From the NCBI RefSeq assembly GCF_039528175.1, contig NZ_BAAALH010000001.1, positions 992,001-1,056,000 of the forward strand: a DNA stretch of 64,000 bases, written 5' to 3'. The DNA is from Citricoccus alkalitolerans. Lineage in GTDB: Bacteria > Actinomycetota > Actinomycetes > Actinomycetales > Micrococcaceae. Numbering within the stretch: position 1 is the first letter of the stretch; each line of letters opens with the position of its first letter. Below the pieces are notes generated by a model. That model saw nothing but the letters and a program-made list of their open reading frames with translations, did no database searches and was not told where the DNA came from. Of this stretch, positions 40,960 to 52,035 are shown in pieces. Made by a program: the position numbers and the translations under genes.

Positions 40960-42216
40960 TCAGGCCGGCTGGCCGCCCTGGCCCGGTTCCGGTGCCTGCT
41001 CCGGATCCGATCCGACGCCCTGAGCCGGGGCCTGTGCCGGCCGGGAGGGAAGATCAGCAGGGACGGACTTCGCCCGGAGCGCACGTTCCGCCGTCTCCGA
41101 GTGCTCATCCTCCAGGATGGCGGGCGGCGCCAGCGCCTCCTCCAACGGGGTGTCGACGATCTTGGCCACACTCTGGCTCGACTCGTTCAGTTCCGCGGCC
41201 GTGGTCGGACGGGGTTCCCGGCGCCGGCGCCGGGCACCGGCGGTCACCTCACCCGGACGATCGGCGTCGCCCACCTCGTCCGAGCCGTCGTCGGTTCCGG
41301 AACCGGAGCTCCGGGACGGAGACTGCAGATCGGTGACCGCCGCGCCGCCGCCGGAACCGCCGAAGGCGTCTCCCAGGCGGCCGAGGGCATCGGTGAGTTC
41401 GGCCGGGATGACCCACATCGTGTTGGCGTCGCCCTCGGCGATCTTCGGCAGGGTCTCCAGATACTTGTAGGCCAGCAGATCCGGGTCCGGACGGCCTTCA
41501 TGGATGGCCTCGAAGACCACGTGGATCGCCTCAGCCTCCGCGTTGGCCCGCAGGATGCGGGACTGGGCGTCACCCTCCGCCTCGAGGATGGCGGACTGGC
41601 GCTGGCCCTCGGCGGTGAGGATCTCGGCCTGCTTGGTGCCCTCCGCAGTCAGGATGGCGGCACGGCGGTCACGCTCGGCGCGCATCTGCTTCTCCATGGA
41701 GTCCTGGATGGACAGGGGCGGATCAATCGCCTTCAGTTCCACGCGGGAGACACGTAGGCCCCACTTGCCGGTGGCCTCGTCCAGCACCCCGCGCAGTTGG
41801 TTGTTGATCGAGTCGCGGCTGGTGAGGGCCTGTTCCAGGTTCATGCCGCCCACCACGTTGCGCAACGTGGTGGTGGTCAGCTGTTCCACTGCGTGGATGT
41901 AGTTGTTGATCTCGTAGGTGGCGGCCTTGGCGTCGTTGACCTGGAAATACACCACGGTATCGATGGACACCACGAGGTTGTCCTCCGTGATCACCGGTTG
42001 TGGTGGGAAGGACACCACCTGTTCACGCATGTCGATGAGCGGACGCATGCGGTCGATGAAGGGGATCATCAGCGTCAGGCCGGCGCCCTTGGTTGCTTGG
42101 TACTTGCCCAGGCGTTCCACGATGCCGGTCCGCGCCTGGGGCACGATGCGCACCGCTCGGATCAGGATGATGGCCACGAGGACCGCGACGACTATGAGCA
42201 CGATGAGGACTTCCAC
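40960..42216 (-). CDS. SPFH/band 7 (stomatin-like) membrane protein
   Basis: This 418-aa stomatin/HflK-type scaffold protein has an N-terminal membrane helix (LIVLIVVAVLVAIILIRAV), the SPFH domain (VPQARTGIVERLGKYQATKG through VVYFQVNDAKAATYEINNY) and a long coiled coil rich in Ala and Glu (ILTAEGTKQAEILTAEGQR). The last 140 residues are Ser/Gly/Pro-rich and disordered, longer than in QmcA-type proteins. An nfeD gene 84 bp upstream on the same strand makes the classical NfeD/stomatin pair, thought to organise membrane microdomains. Confidence 0.9.
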   Translation of the reverse strand: MEVLIVLIVVAVLVAIILIRAVRIVPQARTGIVERLGKYQATKGAGLTLMIPFIDRMRPLIDMREQVVSFPPQPVITEDNLVVSIDTVVYFQVNDAKAATYEINNYIHAVEQLTTTTLRNVVGGMNLEQALTSRDSINNQLRGVLDEATGKWGLRVSRVELKAIDPPLSIQDSMEKQMRAERDRRAAILTAEGTKQAEILTAEGQRQSAILEAEGDAQSRILRANAEAEAIHVVFEAIHEGRPDPDLLAYKYLETLPKIAEGDANTMWVIPAELTDALGRLGDAFGGSGGGAAVTDLQSPSRSSGSGTDDGSDEVGDADRPGEVTAGARRRRREPRPTTAAELNESSQSVAKIVDTPLEEALAPPAILEDEHSETAERALRAKSVPADLPSRPAQAPAQGVGSDPEQAPEPGQGGQPA

Positions 42217-42300
42217 GCCGGTGCTCCCTCCTGCGGCCCCGTTCGGGCCACGTTGTGAGTCTGCTGGTGGTGCAGACGTTGTGCCGCGGCGGTCGCGGCT

Positions 42301-42795
42301 TCAGGTTCCCTCAGGAAGCCCGGCGGTGCCGGAATCCCAGTCAATGGCGGCTTTCGGGTGGATGATCAGCGTGGCACCGTCCACCTCGTCGATCTCCGCT
42401 TCGTTGCCGGCGGGGATGGTCACGCCGGTGGCCGAGCGGGCCGTCCAGGTCTCCCCGTCGATCTTCGCCAGGCCGGCGGTGGACCCAGTGTCCTCCAGGA
42501 CCACCACAGTGCGGCCGGGCATCGAGTCCACGTTCGTCAGTTGGTCCGCTGAGCCCTTTCTCAGTTGCCTCAGCGCCGTGGGCCGGACGGCAGCCAGCAT
42601 CAGCAGCGAGACCCCGGCGAACATCACGATCTGCAGCCAGGCCTCCCCGCCCACGAGGGCGGTGGCCAGCGCGGCGGCGGAACCCGCCGCCAGCATGAGG
42701 AAGACCAGGTCCAGGACCATGGTCTCGACGACGGCGAACACCACGGCCAGGCTCAGCCACAGCACCCACAGGTTGTCACCCACCCATTCGATCAC
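42301..42795 (-). CDS. NfeD family protein
   Basis: This short NfeD (NfeD1b type) of 164 aa has two or three N-terminal membrane helices (LWVLWLSLAVVFAVVETMV; FLMLAAGSAAALATALV; LQIVMFAGVSLLMLAAV) and a C-terminal OB-fold domain (SMPGRTVVVLEDTGSTAGLA, then GETWTARSATGVTIPAGNEA). The start is the GTG at 42795: GAGGAGG lies 6 bp upstream, and the in-frame extension to 42870 has none. It acts with the SPFH protein encoded downstream. Confidence 0.88.
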   Translation of the reverse strand: MIEWVGDNLWVLWLSLAVVFAVVETMVLDLVFLMLAAGSAAALATALVGGEAWLQIVMFAGVSLLMLAAVRPTALRQLRKGSADQLTNVDSMPGRTVVVLEDTGSTAGLAKIDGETWTARSATGVTIPAGNEAEIDEVDGATLIIHPKAAIDWDSGTAGLPEGT

Positions 42796-42862
42796 TGCGG
42801 CCTCCTCGATTAACCTTCTCCCCCCATCCTGCCTGCTGAACGGGCAGGGGACAACGTAGGTT

Positions 42863-45166
42863 ATGGACATGCGACCTGATCAACTGGATCTCCTCACCAC
42901 CGTGGATGCGCCGACCCTGACTCCGGACGGCGGCCGGCTGGTGGTCGGCGCGTCCCGCCCGGACTTCAGGACAGACGGCTACACCGGACAGTTGTGGGTC
43001 ATGCCCACGGACGGTTCCGCGCCGCCGCGGCGCCTCACCCGGGGTTACCGGGACTCCGGGGCGCAGTTGTCCCCGGACGGCACCACTGTGGCGTTCCTGC
43101 GTTCTCCGGCGCCGGGTGCTGACTCCGGGACAGCGTCCGCTCCACAATTGGCCCTGATCCCGCTGGACGGCGGCGAGGGCCGGATCGTCACCGATCGTCG
43201 GCTGGGAGTCACGGGGTTCGCCTGGTCTCCGGACTCCCGCTGGATCACGTTCTCGTCTGCCGAACCGGAACCGGGCCGCTATGGGACCGTTGCCGGCGTC
43301 GGGCCACGGCAGGAGGATCCGCGTCTGATGACGGGCCCGGATCACCGGCTGAACGGGGAGGGATACACGGCGGACAAGCGTCCCCGTCTGTTCGAGATCG
43401 AGGTGCCGGATCCGCATGGCGAACCGGTCTTCCCGGCCCAGGGCCGGATGGCGGAACCTGAGGACGCGCAGGCCGGTGCCCCGGCGTTGCCCGCGGCGCG
43501 TCCGCTGACCGGGGGAGAGCGGGCTGCCTCTGATCCTGTCTATGCTGCGGACAGTCGCCATGTCTTCTTCGCCACCACTCCGGAGACGGGGTTCGGACAG
43601 AGTCTGCGCACCGCCGTCGCCGTGGTGGCGGCGCGCCGCGGTCCTGCCGAACAACCACGGCCGGCGGGTTCCGGGCCTGCGGCAGACCCCGACGCCGGCC
43701 CAGTGCGCCTCGTGGCCGGCGGCACCGAGATGAGCGTCGGGTTCGGGTCCCCGTGCGTTTCCCGGGACGGGGAGTGGCTCTACCTGCTGGGCCAGGACTT
43801 GGGGGAGTCCGGCCTGGAGTTCGTGGCGTCCAATGGTGCCGTATATGCCCTTCCGGCGGCCAGCGCCGTACGGGAGGCCGTCACCGGATGGAAGCGCCCT
43901 GCGACTGGCCTGCAACCGCGGTCGTTGACGGACCCCGAGGCCATGGGCTTTGACGGCCCCCTGCGGCCGTCCGGACAGGACCAGGTGCTGGCCTTGGGGG
44001 TGAGCCGCGGCAGGACCATCCTGGTGGGGGTGTCCCACCAGGGCCACTCCGAGGTGATCGTGGACCGGCAAGGTGAGGTGACCGGGGCCTGCGAGGCGGG
44101 CGGCACGCTCGCCGTCTCCTCCACGAGTGCGGCCTCTCCGGGCACGGTGGGCATCCAGCGCCGGGGCAGCGGCCTCCTGGAGCTCTCCGACCCGAATGCC
44201 GCCTGGCGTGCGGACCTCCCACCGGCTGCCGGGCAGGAGCGCGAGTACGGCGGTCCGGGCCGTCTTCGACCGGGCCGGGCCCCGGATCCGGAGCAGGTGA
44301 TGGAGCAGCTCCAGGGCACGGACCAAGGTCAGGACCAGGACCAGGACCAGGACCAGGACCAGGACCAGGACCAGGACCAGGACCAGGACCAGGACCAGGA
44401 CCAGGACCAGCCTGCCGTCCACGGATGGGTGTTCCTACCCGAGGGCCCCGGGCCGCACCCCGTCATCCTCACCATCCACGGCGGGCCGTACGCCCAGTAC
44501 ACCTGGTCCTGGTTCGACGAGACCCAGGTGCTCGTGGCCGCGGGTTTTGCCGTGGTGATGTGCAATCCGCGTGGATCCGACGGTTACGGAGCCGCCCACG
44601 GAGCCTCGATCCAGGGGCGCATGGGAACGGTCGACCACCAGGACATCATCGCCTTCCTGGACGGGGCACTCGAAGAGTTCGGGCCTGAGGGCAGCGGGCA
44701 GCTGGACGCCGGCCGGATCGGCATCCAGGGCGGATCCTATGGCGGCTACATGACCGCGTGGATCACCGCCCATGACCATCGGTTCACCGCGGCCATCGTG
44801 GAACGCGGCTACCTGGACCCCGTCTCGGCACTGGGTTCCAGCGACATCGGCTGGTTCTTCAGCGAGCAGTACATGGGCTCGGATCCCGAACGCCTGCGGC
44901 AGCAGAGTCCGCTGCACCACGTGGACCGGGTCCGCACGCCCACCCTGGTCATCCACTCTGAAGAGGACCTGCGCTGCCCCATCGAGCATGCGCAGCGCTA
45001 CTACCAGGCCCTCTGGGCCCAGGGAGTGGAGGCGGAACTCCTGATCTTCCCGGGGGAGGACCACGAGCTGTCCCGGTCCGGAACGCCCTGGCACCGGCGG
45101 GTGCGTTTCGACCACATCCTCCGGTGGTGGGACCGGCACCTCGCCAGGAAAGTTACTGACGAGTAG
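42863..45166 (+). CDS. S9 family serine peptidase (prolyl oligopeptidase/acylaminoacyl-peptidase type)
   Basis: This 767-aa peptidase has an N-terminal beta-propeller with WD-like repeats (FAWSPDSRWITFSS and similar) and a C-terminal alpha/beta hydrolase domain. The catalytic Ser is in GIQGGSYGGYMTAW, Asp in HSEEDLRCPIEHA and His in FPGEDHELSRSGTPWHRR. Between the two domains lies a tract of 13 Asp-Gln dipeptides encoded by a perfect hexanucleotide repeat. The ATG at 42863 or 42869 could be the start; neither has a clear ribosome site. It stands divergent from nfeD and 9 bp before fadH. Confidence 0.9.
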   Translation: MDMRPDQLDLLTTVDAPTLTPDGGRLVVGASRPDFRTDGYTGQLWVMPTDGSAPPRRLTRGYRDSGAQLSPDGTTVAFLRSPAPGADSGTASAPQLALIPLDGGEGRIVTDRRLGVTGFAWSPDSRWITFSSAEPEPGRYGTVAGVGPRQEDPRLMTGPDHRLNGEGYTADKRPRLFEIEVPDPHGEPVFPAQGRMAEPEDAQAGAPALPAARPLTGGERAASDPVYAADSRHVFFATTPETGFGQSLRTAVAVVAARRGPAEQPRPAGSGPAADPDAGPVRLVAGGTEMSVGFGSPCVSRDGEWLYLLGQDLGESGLEFVASNGAVYALPAASAVREAVTGWKRPATGLQPRSLTDPEAMGFDGPLRPSGQDQVLALGVSRGRTILVGVSHQGHSEVIVDRQGEVTGACEAGGTLAVSSTSAASPGTVGIQRRGSGLLELSDPNAAWRADLPPAAGQEREYGGPGRLRPGRAPDPEQVMEQLQGTDQGQDQDQDQDQDQDQDQDQDQDQDQDQDQPAVHGWVFLPEGPGPHPVILTIHGGPYAQYTWSWFDETQVLVAAGFAVVMCNPRGSDGYGAAHGASIQGRMGTVDHQDIIAFLDGALEEFGPEGSGQLDAGRIGIQGGSYGGYMTAWITAHDHRFTAAIVERGYLDPVSALGSSDIGWFFSEQYMGSDPERLRQQSPLHHVDRVRTPTLVIHSEEDLRCPIEHAQRYYQALWAQGVEAELLIFPGEDHELSRSGTPWHRRVRFDHILRWWDRHLARKVTDE
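44333..44410 (+). repeat. Hexanucleotide tandem repeat (GACCAG)13, in frame
   Basis: Thirteen perfect copies of GACCAG (78 bp) encode (Asp-Gln)13 inside the S9 peptidase. A less regular GACCAAGGTCAG unit precedes them. As the unit is 6 bp, changes in copy number do not shift the frame; they would lengthen or shorten a charged linker between propeller and hydrolase domain. Confidence 0.95.
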
Positions 45167-45175
45167 TATAGGAGC

Positions 45176-47419
45176 ATGACCCTCTCCGCCGAGGCCGCCC
45201 CGGCCAGTCCGTCCTCGCCGTACCCGCACCTGTTCCGCCCCCTCGAGGTTCTCGGGGGAACCCTGCCGAACCGGATCATCATGGGCTCCATGCACTTGGG
45301 CCTCGAGGACCGGCGTGCCGATGCGACCAAGCTGGCCGCGTTCTACGCCGAGCGGGCCCGCGGGGGAGTGGGACTGATCGTCACCGGCGGCTACGCGCCC
45401 AACCTCACGGGACGCCTCACGCCCTTCGCCGGGACCATGCGCTCGAGGCGGGATGCCACCACCCATCGCGTCATCACCGACGGGGTGCATGCCGAGGGCG
45501 GGCGGATCGTCCTCCAAATCCTGCATGCCGGCCGTTATGCCTACCACCCCTTCTCGGCTGCCCCCGGGACATCTCCGTCCCCCATCACCCCGTTCACGCC
45601 GCGAGCCCTCTCCACCATGGCCGTGGAGCGCACCGTCGAGGCCTTCGTCCGGTCTGCCGGGTACGCCCGCCAGGCCGGTTATGACGGTGTGGAGATCATG
45701 GGCTCCGAGGGATACCTGATCAACCAGTTCCTCTCACCCCGGACCAACTCACGCACCGATGCATGGGGTGGCTCGGCAGCGGGGCGCCGCCGCTTCGCCA
45801 CGGAGGTCGTCCGCCGCATCCGCGAGGCCGCCGGAGAGGACTTCGTCATCACGTTCCGGATGTCCATGGTCGATCTGGTCCCGGACGGGCAGACTCTCGA
45901 GGAGACGCTGGACCTGGCGCGGGAGCTCGAGGGGGCAGGCGTGAGCCTGCTCAATACCGGGATCGGCTGGCATGAGGCGCGGGTGCCCACCATCGTCACG
46001 TCGGTGCCCCGTGCCGCGTTCGCGGACTTCACGGGCCGCATCCGGGAGGCGGTCTCGGTTCCCGTGGCCGCTTCGAACCGCATCAACATGCCCCACACAG
46101 CGGAGCAGATCCTGGCCGAGGGCCGGGCCGACCTCGTCACCATGGCCCGGCCGTTCCTCGCTGATCCGGACTGGGTGATGAAAGCGGATGCCGGGATGCC
46201 GGAACGGATCAACTCCTGCATTGGCTGCAACCAGGCGTGCCTGGACCACACGTTCCAGAACAAGCCCGCCTCCTGCCTGGTCAATCCGCGCGCCGGCCGG
46301 GAGACCGATCCCGCGTTCCCGCCGCTGCCGGAACGGGCGCTTCTGCCGCTGATCCCGGTGGCCACAGGTCGCTCGACCCCTGCACCGCACCGTGGATCGG
46401 CCCCCACAACCGCCCTCCGCGCCCGGACATCGGTCTTGCGCGTGGCCGTCGTCGGCGCCGGACCGGCCGGGCTGGCCGCTTCCACCCAGGCTTCCGCCCG
46501 GGGTCACGAGGTGGACCTGTTCGAAGCCTCGGACACCATTGGCGGACAGTTCCGTCTCGCTCGGCAGATCCCCGGCAAGGAGGAGTTCGCCGAGACCCTG
46601 CGTTACTACGAACACGAGCTGGTGGCAACCGGGGTGAACCTGCGCCTGGCCCACCGCGTCACCGCCACCGAGCTGCTCGATGGCGGATATGACCGCATTC
46701 TGCTGGCCACCGGTGTGGTGCCACGCACCGTGGACCTCCCCGGGATGGACCGGCCCAATGTCCATGCCTATCCGGATGTGGTGGACGGCAGGGTGCAGTG
46801 CGGTCCGCGCGTGGCGGTCATCGGCGCCGGCGGCATCGGCTTCGACGTGTCCGAACTGCTCACCGAGCCGCACCGTGAGGGCCGGGAAGATCCGGCAGAC
46901 CGGGAAGATCGGCTAGACCGCGACGGTGGAGATCAACGGGACCGGCCGGAGCCCCGAGCCCTGGTCGGCGCCCAACCGCTCGAGGACTGGCAGCGGCAAT
47001 GGGGTGTGGACCCAGAGTTCTCCGGACGCGGTGGCCTGGCATCGGCCAAGCTGGCGGAACCGGCCCGGACCGTCCACCTCATCCAGCGCAAGACCACCAA
47101 GCCGGGGGCGGGCCTCGGCAAGACCACGGGCTGGGTCCACCGCGCCGCTCTGAAGGCCCGCGGTGTCGACTTCATCACTGGTGCCAGCTACGTCAGGATC
47201 GACGACGACGGCCTCCACCTGGACATCGACGGTACCCGCCGCGTTCTCGCGGTGGACGATGTCGTGGTGTGCGCCGGACAGGTGTCCCAGCGCGAGCTGC
47301 ACGGAACGCTGGAGGCCGCCGGGGCCGACGTCGTACTCCTCGGCGGAGCCGATGTGGCCGCCGAGCTGGACGCCAAGCGGGCCATCGAGCAGGCGACGCG
47401 GGTGGCCGCGGCCCTCTGA
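45176..47419 (+). CDS. fadH: 2,4-dienoyl-CoA reductase-like FMN/FAD iron-sulfur oxidoreductase
   Basis: This 747-aa old-yellow-enzyme-type flavoprotein has an N-terminal TIM barrel binding FMN (RIIMGSMHLGLEDRR; GYDGVEIMGSEGYLINQFLS), a 4Fe-4S cluster motif (CIGCNQACLDHTF with a fourth Cys in PASCLVNPRAG) and a C-terminal FAD/NAD(P) module (VAVVGAGPAGLAAS; VAVIGAGGIGFDVSE). In FadH this removes double bonds in the oxidation of unsaturated fatty acids; related reductases act on other enones. An Arg/Asp-rich linker of about 35 residues (near nt 46870-46980) is inserted after the GIGFDVSELL helix and is unusual. The beta-oxidation genes at 3-10 kb fit a fatty-acid role. Confidence 0.88.
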   Translation: MTLSAEAAPASPSSPYPHLFRPLEVLGGTLPNRIIMGSMHLGLEDRRADATKLAAFYAERARGGVGLIVTGGYAPNLTGRLTPFAGTMRSRRDATTHRVITDGVHAEGGRIVLQILHAGRYAYHPFSAAPGTSPSPITPFTPRALSTMAVERTVEAFVRSAGYARQAGYDGVEIMGSEGYLINQFLSPRTNSRTDAWGGSAAGRRRFATEVVRRIREAAGEDFVITFRMSMVDLVPDGQTLEETLDLARELEGAGVSLLNTGIGWHEARVPTIVTSVPRAAFADFTGRIREAVSVPVAASNRINMPHTAEQILAEGRADLVTMARPFLADPDWVMKADAGMPERINSCIGCNQACLDHTFQNKPASCLVNPRAGRETDPAFPPLPERALLPLIPVATGRSTPAPHRGSAPTTALRARTSVLRVAVVGAGPAGLAASTQASARGHEVDLFEASDTIGGQFRLARQIPGKEEFAETLRYYEHELVATGVNLRLAHRVTATELLDGGYDRILLATGVVPRTVDLPGMDRPNVHAYPDVVDGRVQCGPRVAVIGAGGIGFDVSELLTEPHREGREDPADREDRLDRDGGDQRDRPEPRALVGAQPLEDWQRQWGVDPEFSGRGGLASAKLAEPARTVHLIQRKTTKPGAGLGKTTGWVHRAALKARGVDFITGASYVRIDDDGLHLDIDGTRRVLAVDDVVVCAGQVSQRELHGTLEAAGADVVLLGGADVAAELDAKRAIEQATRVAAAL

Positions 47420-47447
47420 CGGCCTGCGGCCCCTCCCGGCTTCCCCG

Positions 47448-47453
47448 TACACT
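47448..47453 (+). promoter_or_regulatory. Leaderless -10 box of the maltokinase-cap-like gene
   Basis: TACACT ends 7 bp before the ATG at 47461; no ribosome site is present. Confidence 0.5.
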
Positions 47454-47460
47454 GGGGCCC

Positions 47461-48051
47461 ATGGCTACCGTCTACCAAGCAACCCTGGTGCCCTCGAAGC
47501 AGGAGCTCCTGGAGTCCTGGCTGGCCCAGCAACCGTGGTCCGGTGAGGGCGAGCTGGTCAGGGTCGGCGCCTACCGCTATGACGATCCGGACGGTGAGGT
47601 GGGAGTCGAGGGACATCTGGTCCACCGGGACGGCAGCGATCAGGTCCTGCACGTGCCCATGTCCTACCGCGGCGCCCCGCTCGAGGGCGCGGAGCCCTAC
47701 CTGATCGGCACCGTGGACCATTCCGTGCTCGGACAACGGTGGGTCTACGACGCCATGGCGGACCCGGTGGCCACCGCCTGCTTCCAGCGGGCACTCGACG
47801 GACTACAGCAGCAGGCTGAGGTGCACCTCTACGAGGAAGATGGCCAGTACATCGGCCACGAGGCCGACGAGGTGAGCGTGACCGTCCTGGGTCCGCTGGC
47901 CGACCAGGCGGGTCGGGTCCAGGTCCACCGGGTGGTCGCCGACCCGGAGACGGCCGGCTCCGAGCACCTCGCCGAGTCCCGCCGACTGTGGGCCACCTGG
48001 CCGGGTGGCGGCGGCATCATCTTCAGCCTCAACACGGACGACCCCGCCTGA
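47461..48051 (+). CDS. Maltokinase N-terminal cap-like domain protein
   Basis: This 196-aa protein resembles the N-terminal cap domain of actinobacterial maltokinases, starting MATVYQATLVPSKQELLESW with the beta-rich stretch RVGAYRYDDPDGEVGVEGH; the kinase domain itself is absent. Stand-alone cap-like proteins occur in many actinobacteria without known function. The C-terminus holds a Gly-rich GGGGIIFSL segment. The ATG at 47461 is supported by the TACACT box 7 bp upstream. A regulatory or ligand-binding role in alpha-glucan metabolism is inference; malQ is 34 kb away in this window. Confidence 0.72.
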   Translation: MATVYQATLVPSKQELLESWLAQQPWSGEGELVRVGAYRYDDPDGEVGVEGHLVHRDGSDQVLHVPMSYRGAPLEGAEPYLIGTVDHSVLGQRWVYDAMADPVATACFQRALDGLQQQAEVHLYEEDGQYIGHEADEVSVTVLGPLADQAGRVQVHRVVADPETAGSEHLAESRRLWATWPGGGGIIFSLNTDDPA

Positions 48052-48082
48052 GCCGTTGCCCGGCAGCGCCAAGGAGCGCCGG

Positions 48083-48739
48083 TCAGAGCACGGTGAATCC
48101 GTCCGAGAGCGGACCTCGGCCCGTCAGGGCCTCCGCAACCACCACGCCTGCGCCTCGGGCAACCGCGAGATCGGCGGCCAACCGCACGACTCTCGGCACC
48201 ACGGGAGCCAAGGCGGTGGGCATCGCCTGCCCGGTGGCCCGCGCCATATCCATGGTGTGCACTGTCAGCTCGAAGATCCGCGTGGCCAAGTAGCCGGCCA
48301 GGGTCATGGTGCCCGCCGGCGTGCGCAGCTCAGCGTCCAGTCCCGTGGATTCGAGGAGGGCCAGCACCTCCGTGCGGTCTCGTTCGATGACGGATAACGG
48401 TTCCCGGCCGAGTGCCTCGCCTGCCTGCCGGCCTCGATCGGCGACCTCCTCGTCGTCACTGATGGTCCGGCCCGGCTGAGGTTCCCAGAACGCGGCGAAG
48501 TATCCAACGGGTCCGTCCACCGGGACGGCACCGGGATCCGGTCCGGCCTCCAGGTAGCGGGTCACATTGGTGTGGGAGCGATTGGTGTGGCCAGCCAGGG
48601 ACCGAACCGTCCACACGCCCAGTCCGGGCGCCTCCCAGTCAGTGATGCCGCGGCAGACCACCAGAAAGGCCGTCGACGCCGCGCGGTAGTGCTCGACCGT
48701 CTCGTTGTCCGGTCCGTCCTGCTGGGGGATGGTCGCCAT
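48083..48739 (-). CDS. Maleylpyruvate isomerase/DinB-like family protein
   Basis: This 218-aa four-helix-bundle protein belongs to the mycothiol-dependent maleylpyruvate isomerase N-terminal (DinB-like) group. It has GLGVWTVRSLAGHTNRSHTN, where the His contributes to a metal site, and ATRIFELTVHTMDMARATGQ with the second and third His. Family members commonly use mycothiol or detoxify electrophiles, which fits the presence of mshA and mshC, but the substrate is unknown. The ATG at 48739 leaves 157 bp to the divergent chimeric gene. A CACACT box lies 7 bp upstream of the ATG. Confidence 0.8.
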   Translation of the reverse strand: MATIPQQDGPDNETVEHYRAASTAFLVVCRGITDWEAPGLGVWTVRSLAGHTNRSHTNVTRYLEAGPDPGAVPVDGPVGYFAAFWEPQPGRTISDDEEVADRGRQAGEALGREPLSVIERDRTEVLALLESTGLDAELRTPAGTMTLAGYLATRIFELTVHTMDMARATGQAMPTALAPVVPRVVRLAADLAVARGAGVVVAEALTGRGPLSDGFTVL

Positions 48740-48896
48740 GGCCCACAGTGTGGCATCGACGCCTCATATGTCACCAGAGTCGGCCACGGGCCTTTCATAT
48801 CGGTCATGCAGAAATCCAAGTGTCGCGTTGGATCTGCGGGGGAACCCGGGTAGACGCATGGTGAATCTCGGCGCGCTGGGGCAACCACCTGACAGA

Positions 48897-49436
48897 ATGG
48901 TGACGGTGAGCCCCCGCACCGCGTCCAGTGCCGCGTCCACTACGGAGCCGAGAGCCTCAGACTCGGCCAGCCGACGGATCCCGGTGGAAGACCTGGTGCG
49001 ACTCCGGCGGGTCCGGGACCGGATCGACCGGGAGTACCGCGAGCCACTCGATGTGGAGGCACTGGCCCGCCGCGAGGCCATGGCCTTCTACCGTGACCTG
49101 CTCGGATTCGAGGTGCGCCTCGACGTGGGCTCAGGCACCATGCGGTGGATCACGGTCGGCCCGGCCGGCCAACCAGACACGGCCATCGTGCTGACCCCGC
49201 CGGCGGTGGATCCGGGCCTCAGCGAGGCAGAGCGTCAAGCCATCACCGAGATGATGGCGAAAGGCACCTACGCCGGCATCAACCTCGCCACTGACGATCT
49301 GGACGGCTTCTTCGAGCGAGTCCAGGACGGCGGGGCGGAGGTGGTCCAAGAGCCCATCGAGCAACCCTACGGTCTGCGTGATTGCGCCTTCCGTGATCCA
49401 TCCGGGAATATGGTTCGCGTCCAGCAGTCCCGCTGA
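48897..49436 (+). CDS. Chimera of an AraC-type HTH start and a VOC (glyoxalase-like) domain
   Basis: Residues about 30-60 (VEDLVRLRRVRDRIDREYRE, then PLDVEALAR) match the first helices of the AraC-family regulators that commonly lie next to a VOC gene. The sequence then passes directly into a VOC protein from its second element on (MAFYRDLLGFEVRLDVGSG, ITVGPAGQPDTAIVLTPPA, YGLRDCAFRDPSGNMVRVQ). The rest of the AraC protein and the first VOC beta-strand are missing, so a deletion appears to have fused two adjacent genes near nt 49070. The start could be the ATG at 48897 or a GTG at 48906. DNA-binding is almost surely lost; VOC activity is doubtful. Confidence 0.7.
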   Translation: MVTVSPRTASSAASTTEPRASDSASRRIPVEDLVRLRRVRDRIDREYREPLDVEALARREAMAFYRDLLGFEVRLDVGSGTMRWITVGPAGQPDTAIVLTPPAVDPGLSEAERQAITEMMAKGTYAGINLATDDLDGFFERVQDGGAEVVQEPIEQPYGLRDCAFRDPSGNMVRVQQSR

Positions 49437-49523
49437 TCCCACCGCATCAGCATCCCACCGTGGCGGGCCCCTCATCCCCACAGCATGTCCCGTCCAGCAC
49501 TCACGTCCCGCATCGGAGTCCGC

Positions 49524-51935
<2,412 letters not shown>

Positions 51936-52035
51936 AGCCACCACTGGGCTCGGAGATCACGATGATCCGGCTCCGGCGGCTTTCGTCGATCGACGGTCGA
52001 GCGGTGGAGCAGCAGTGGCGAGAGGAACAGCAGCG

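Noticed and set aside
44320..44410. CRISPR or transposon repeat array
   Set aside because: The repeat is a 6-bp perfect tandem without spacers and lies in frame within a gene; no cas genes, spacer pattern or inverted ends are present.
42776..44422. 548-codon antisense reading frame with a long Val-Leu repeat opposite the S9 peptidase
   Set aside because: It is the reverse complement of the (GACCAG)n tract and of a high-GC gene with clear catalytic motifs. Its codon pattern is that of a shadow frame and no family motif was seen.
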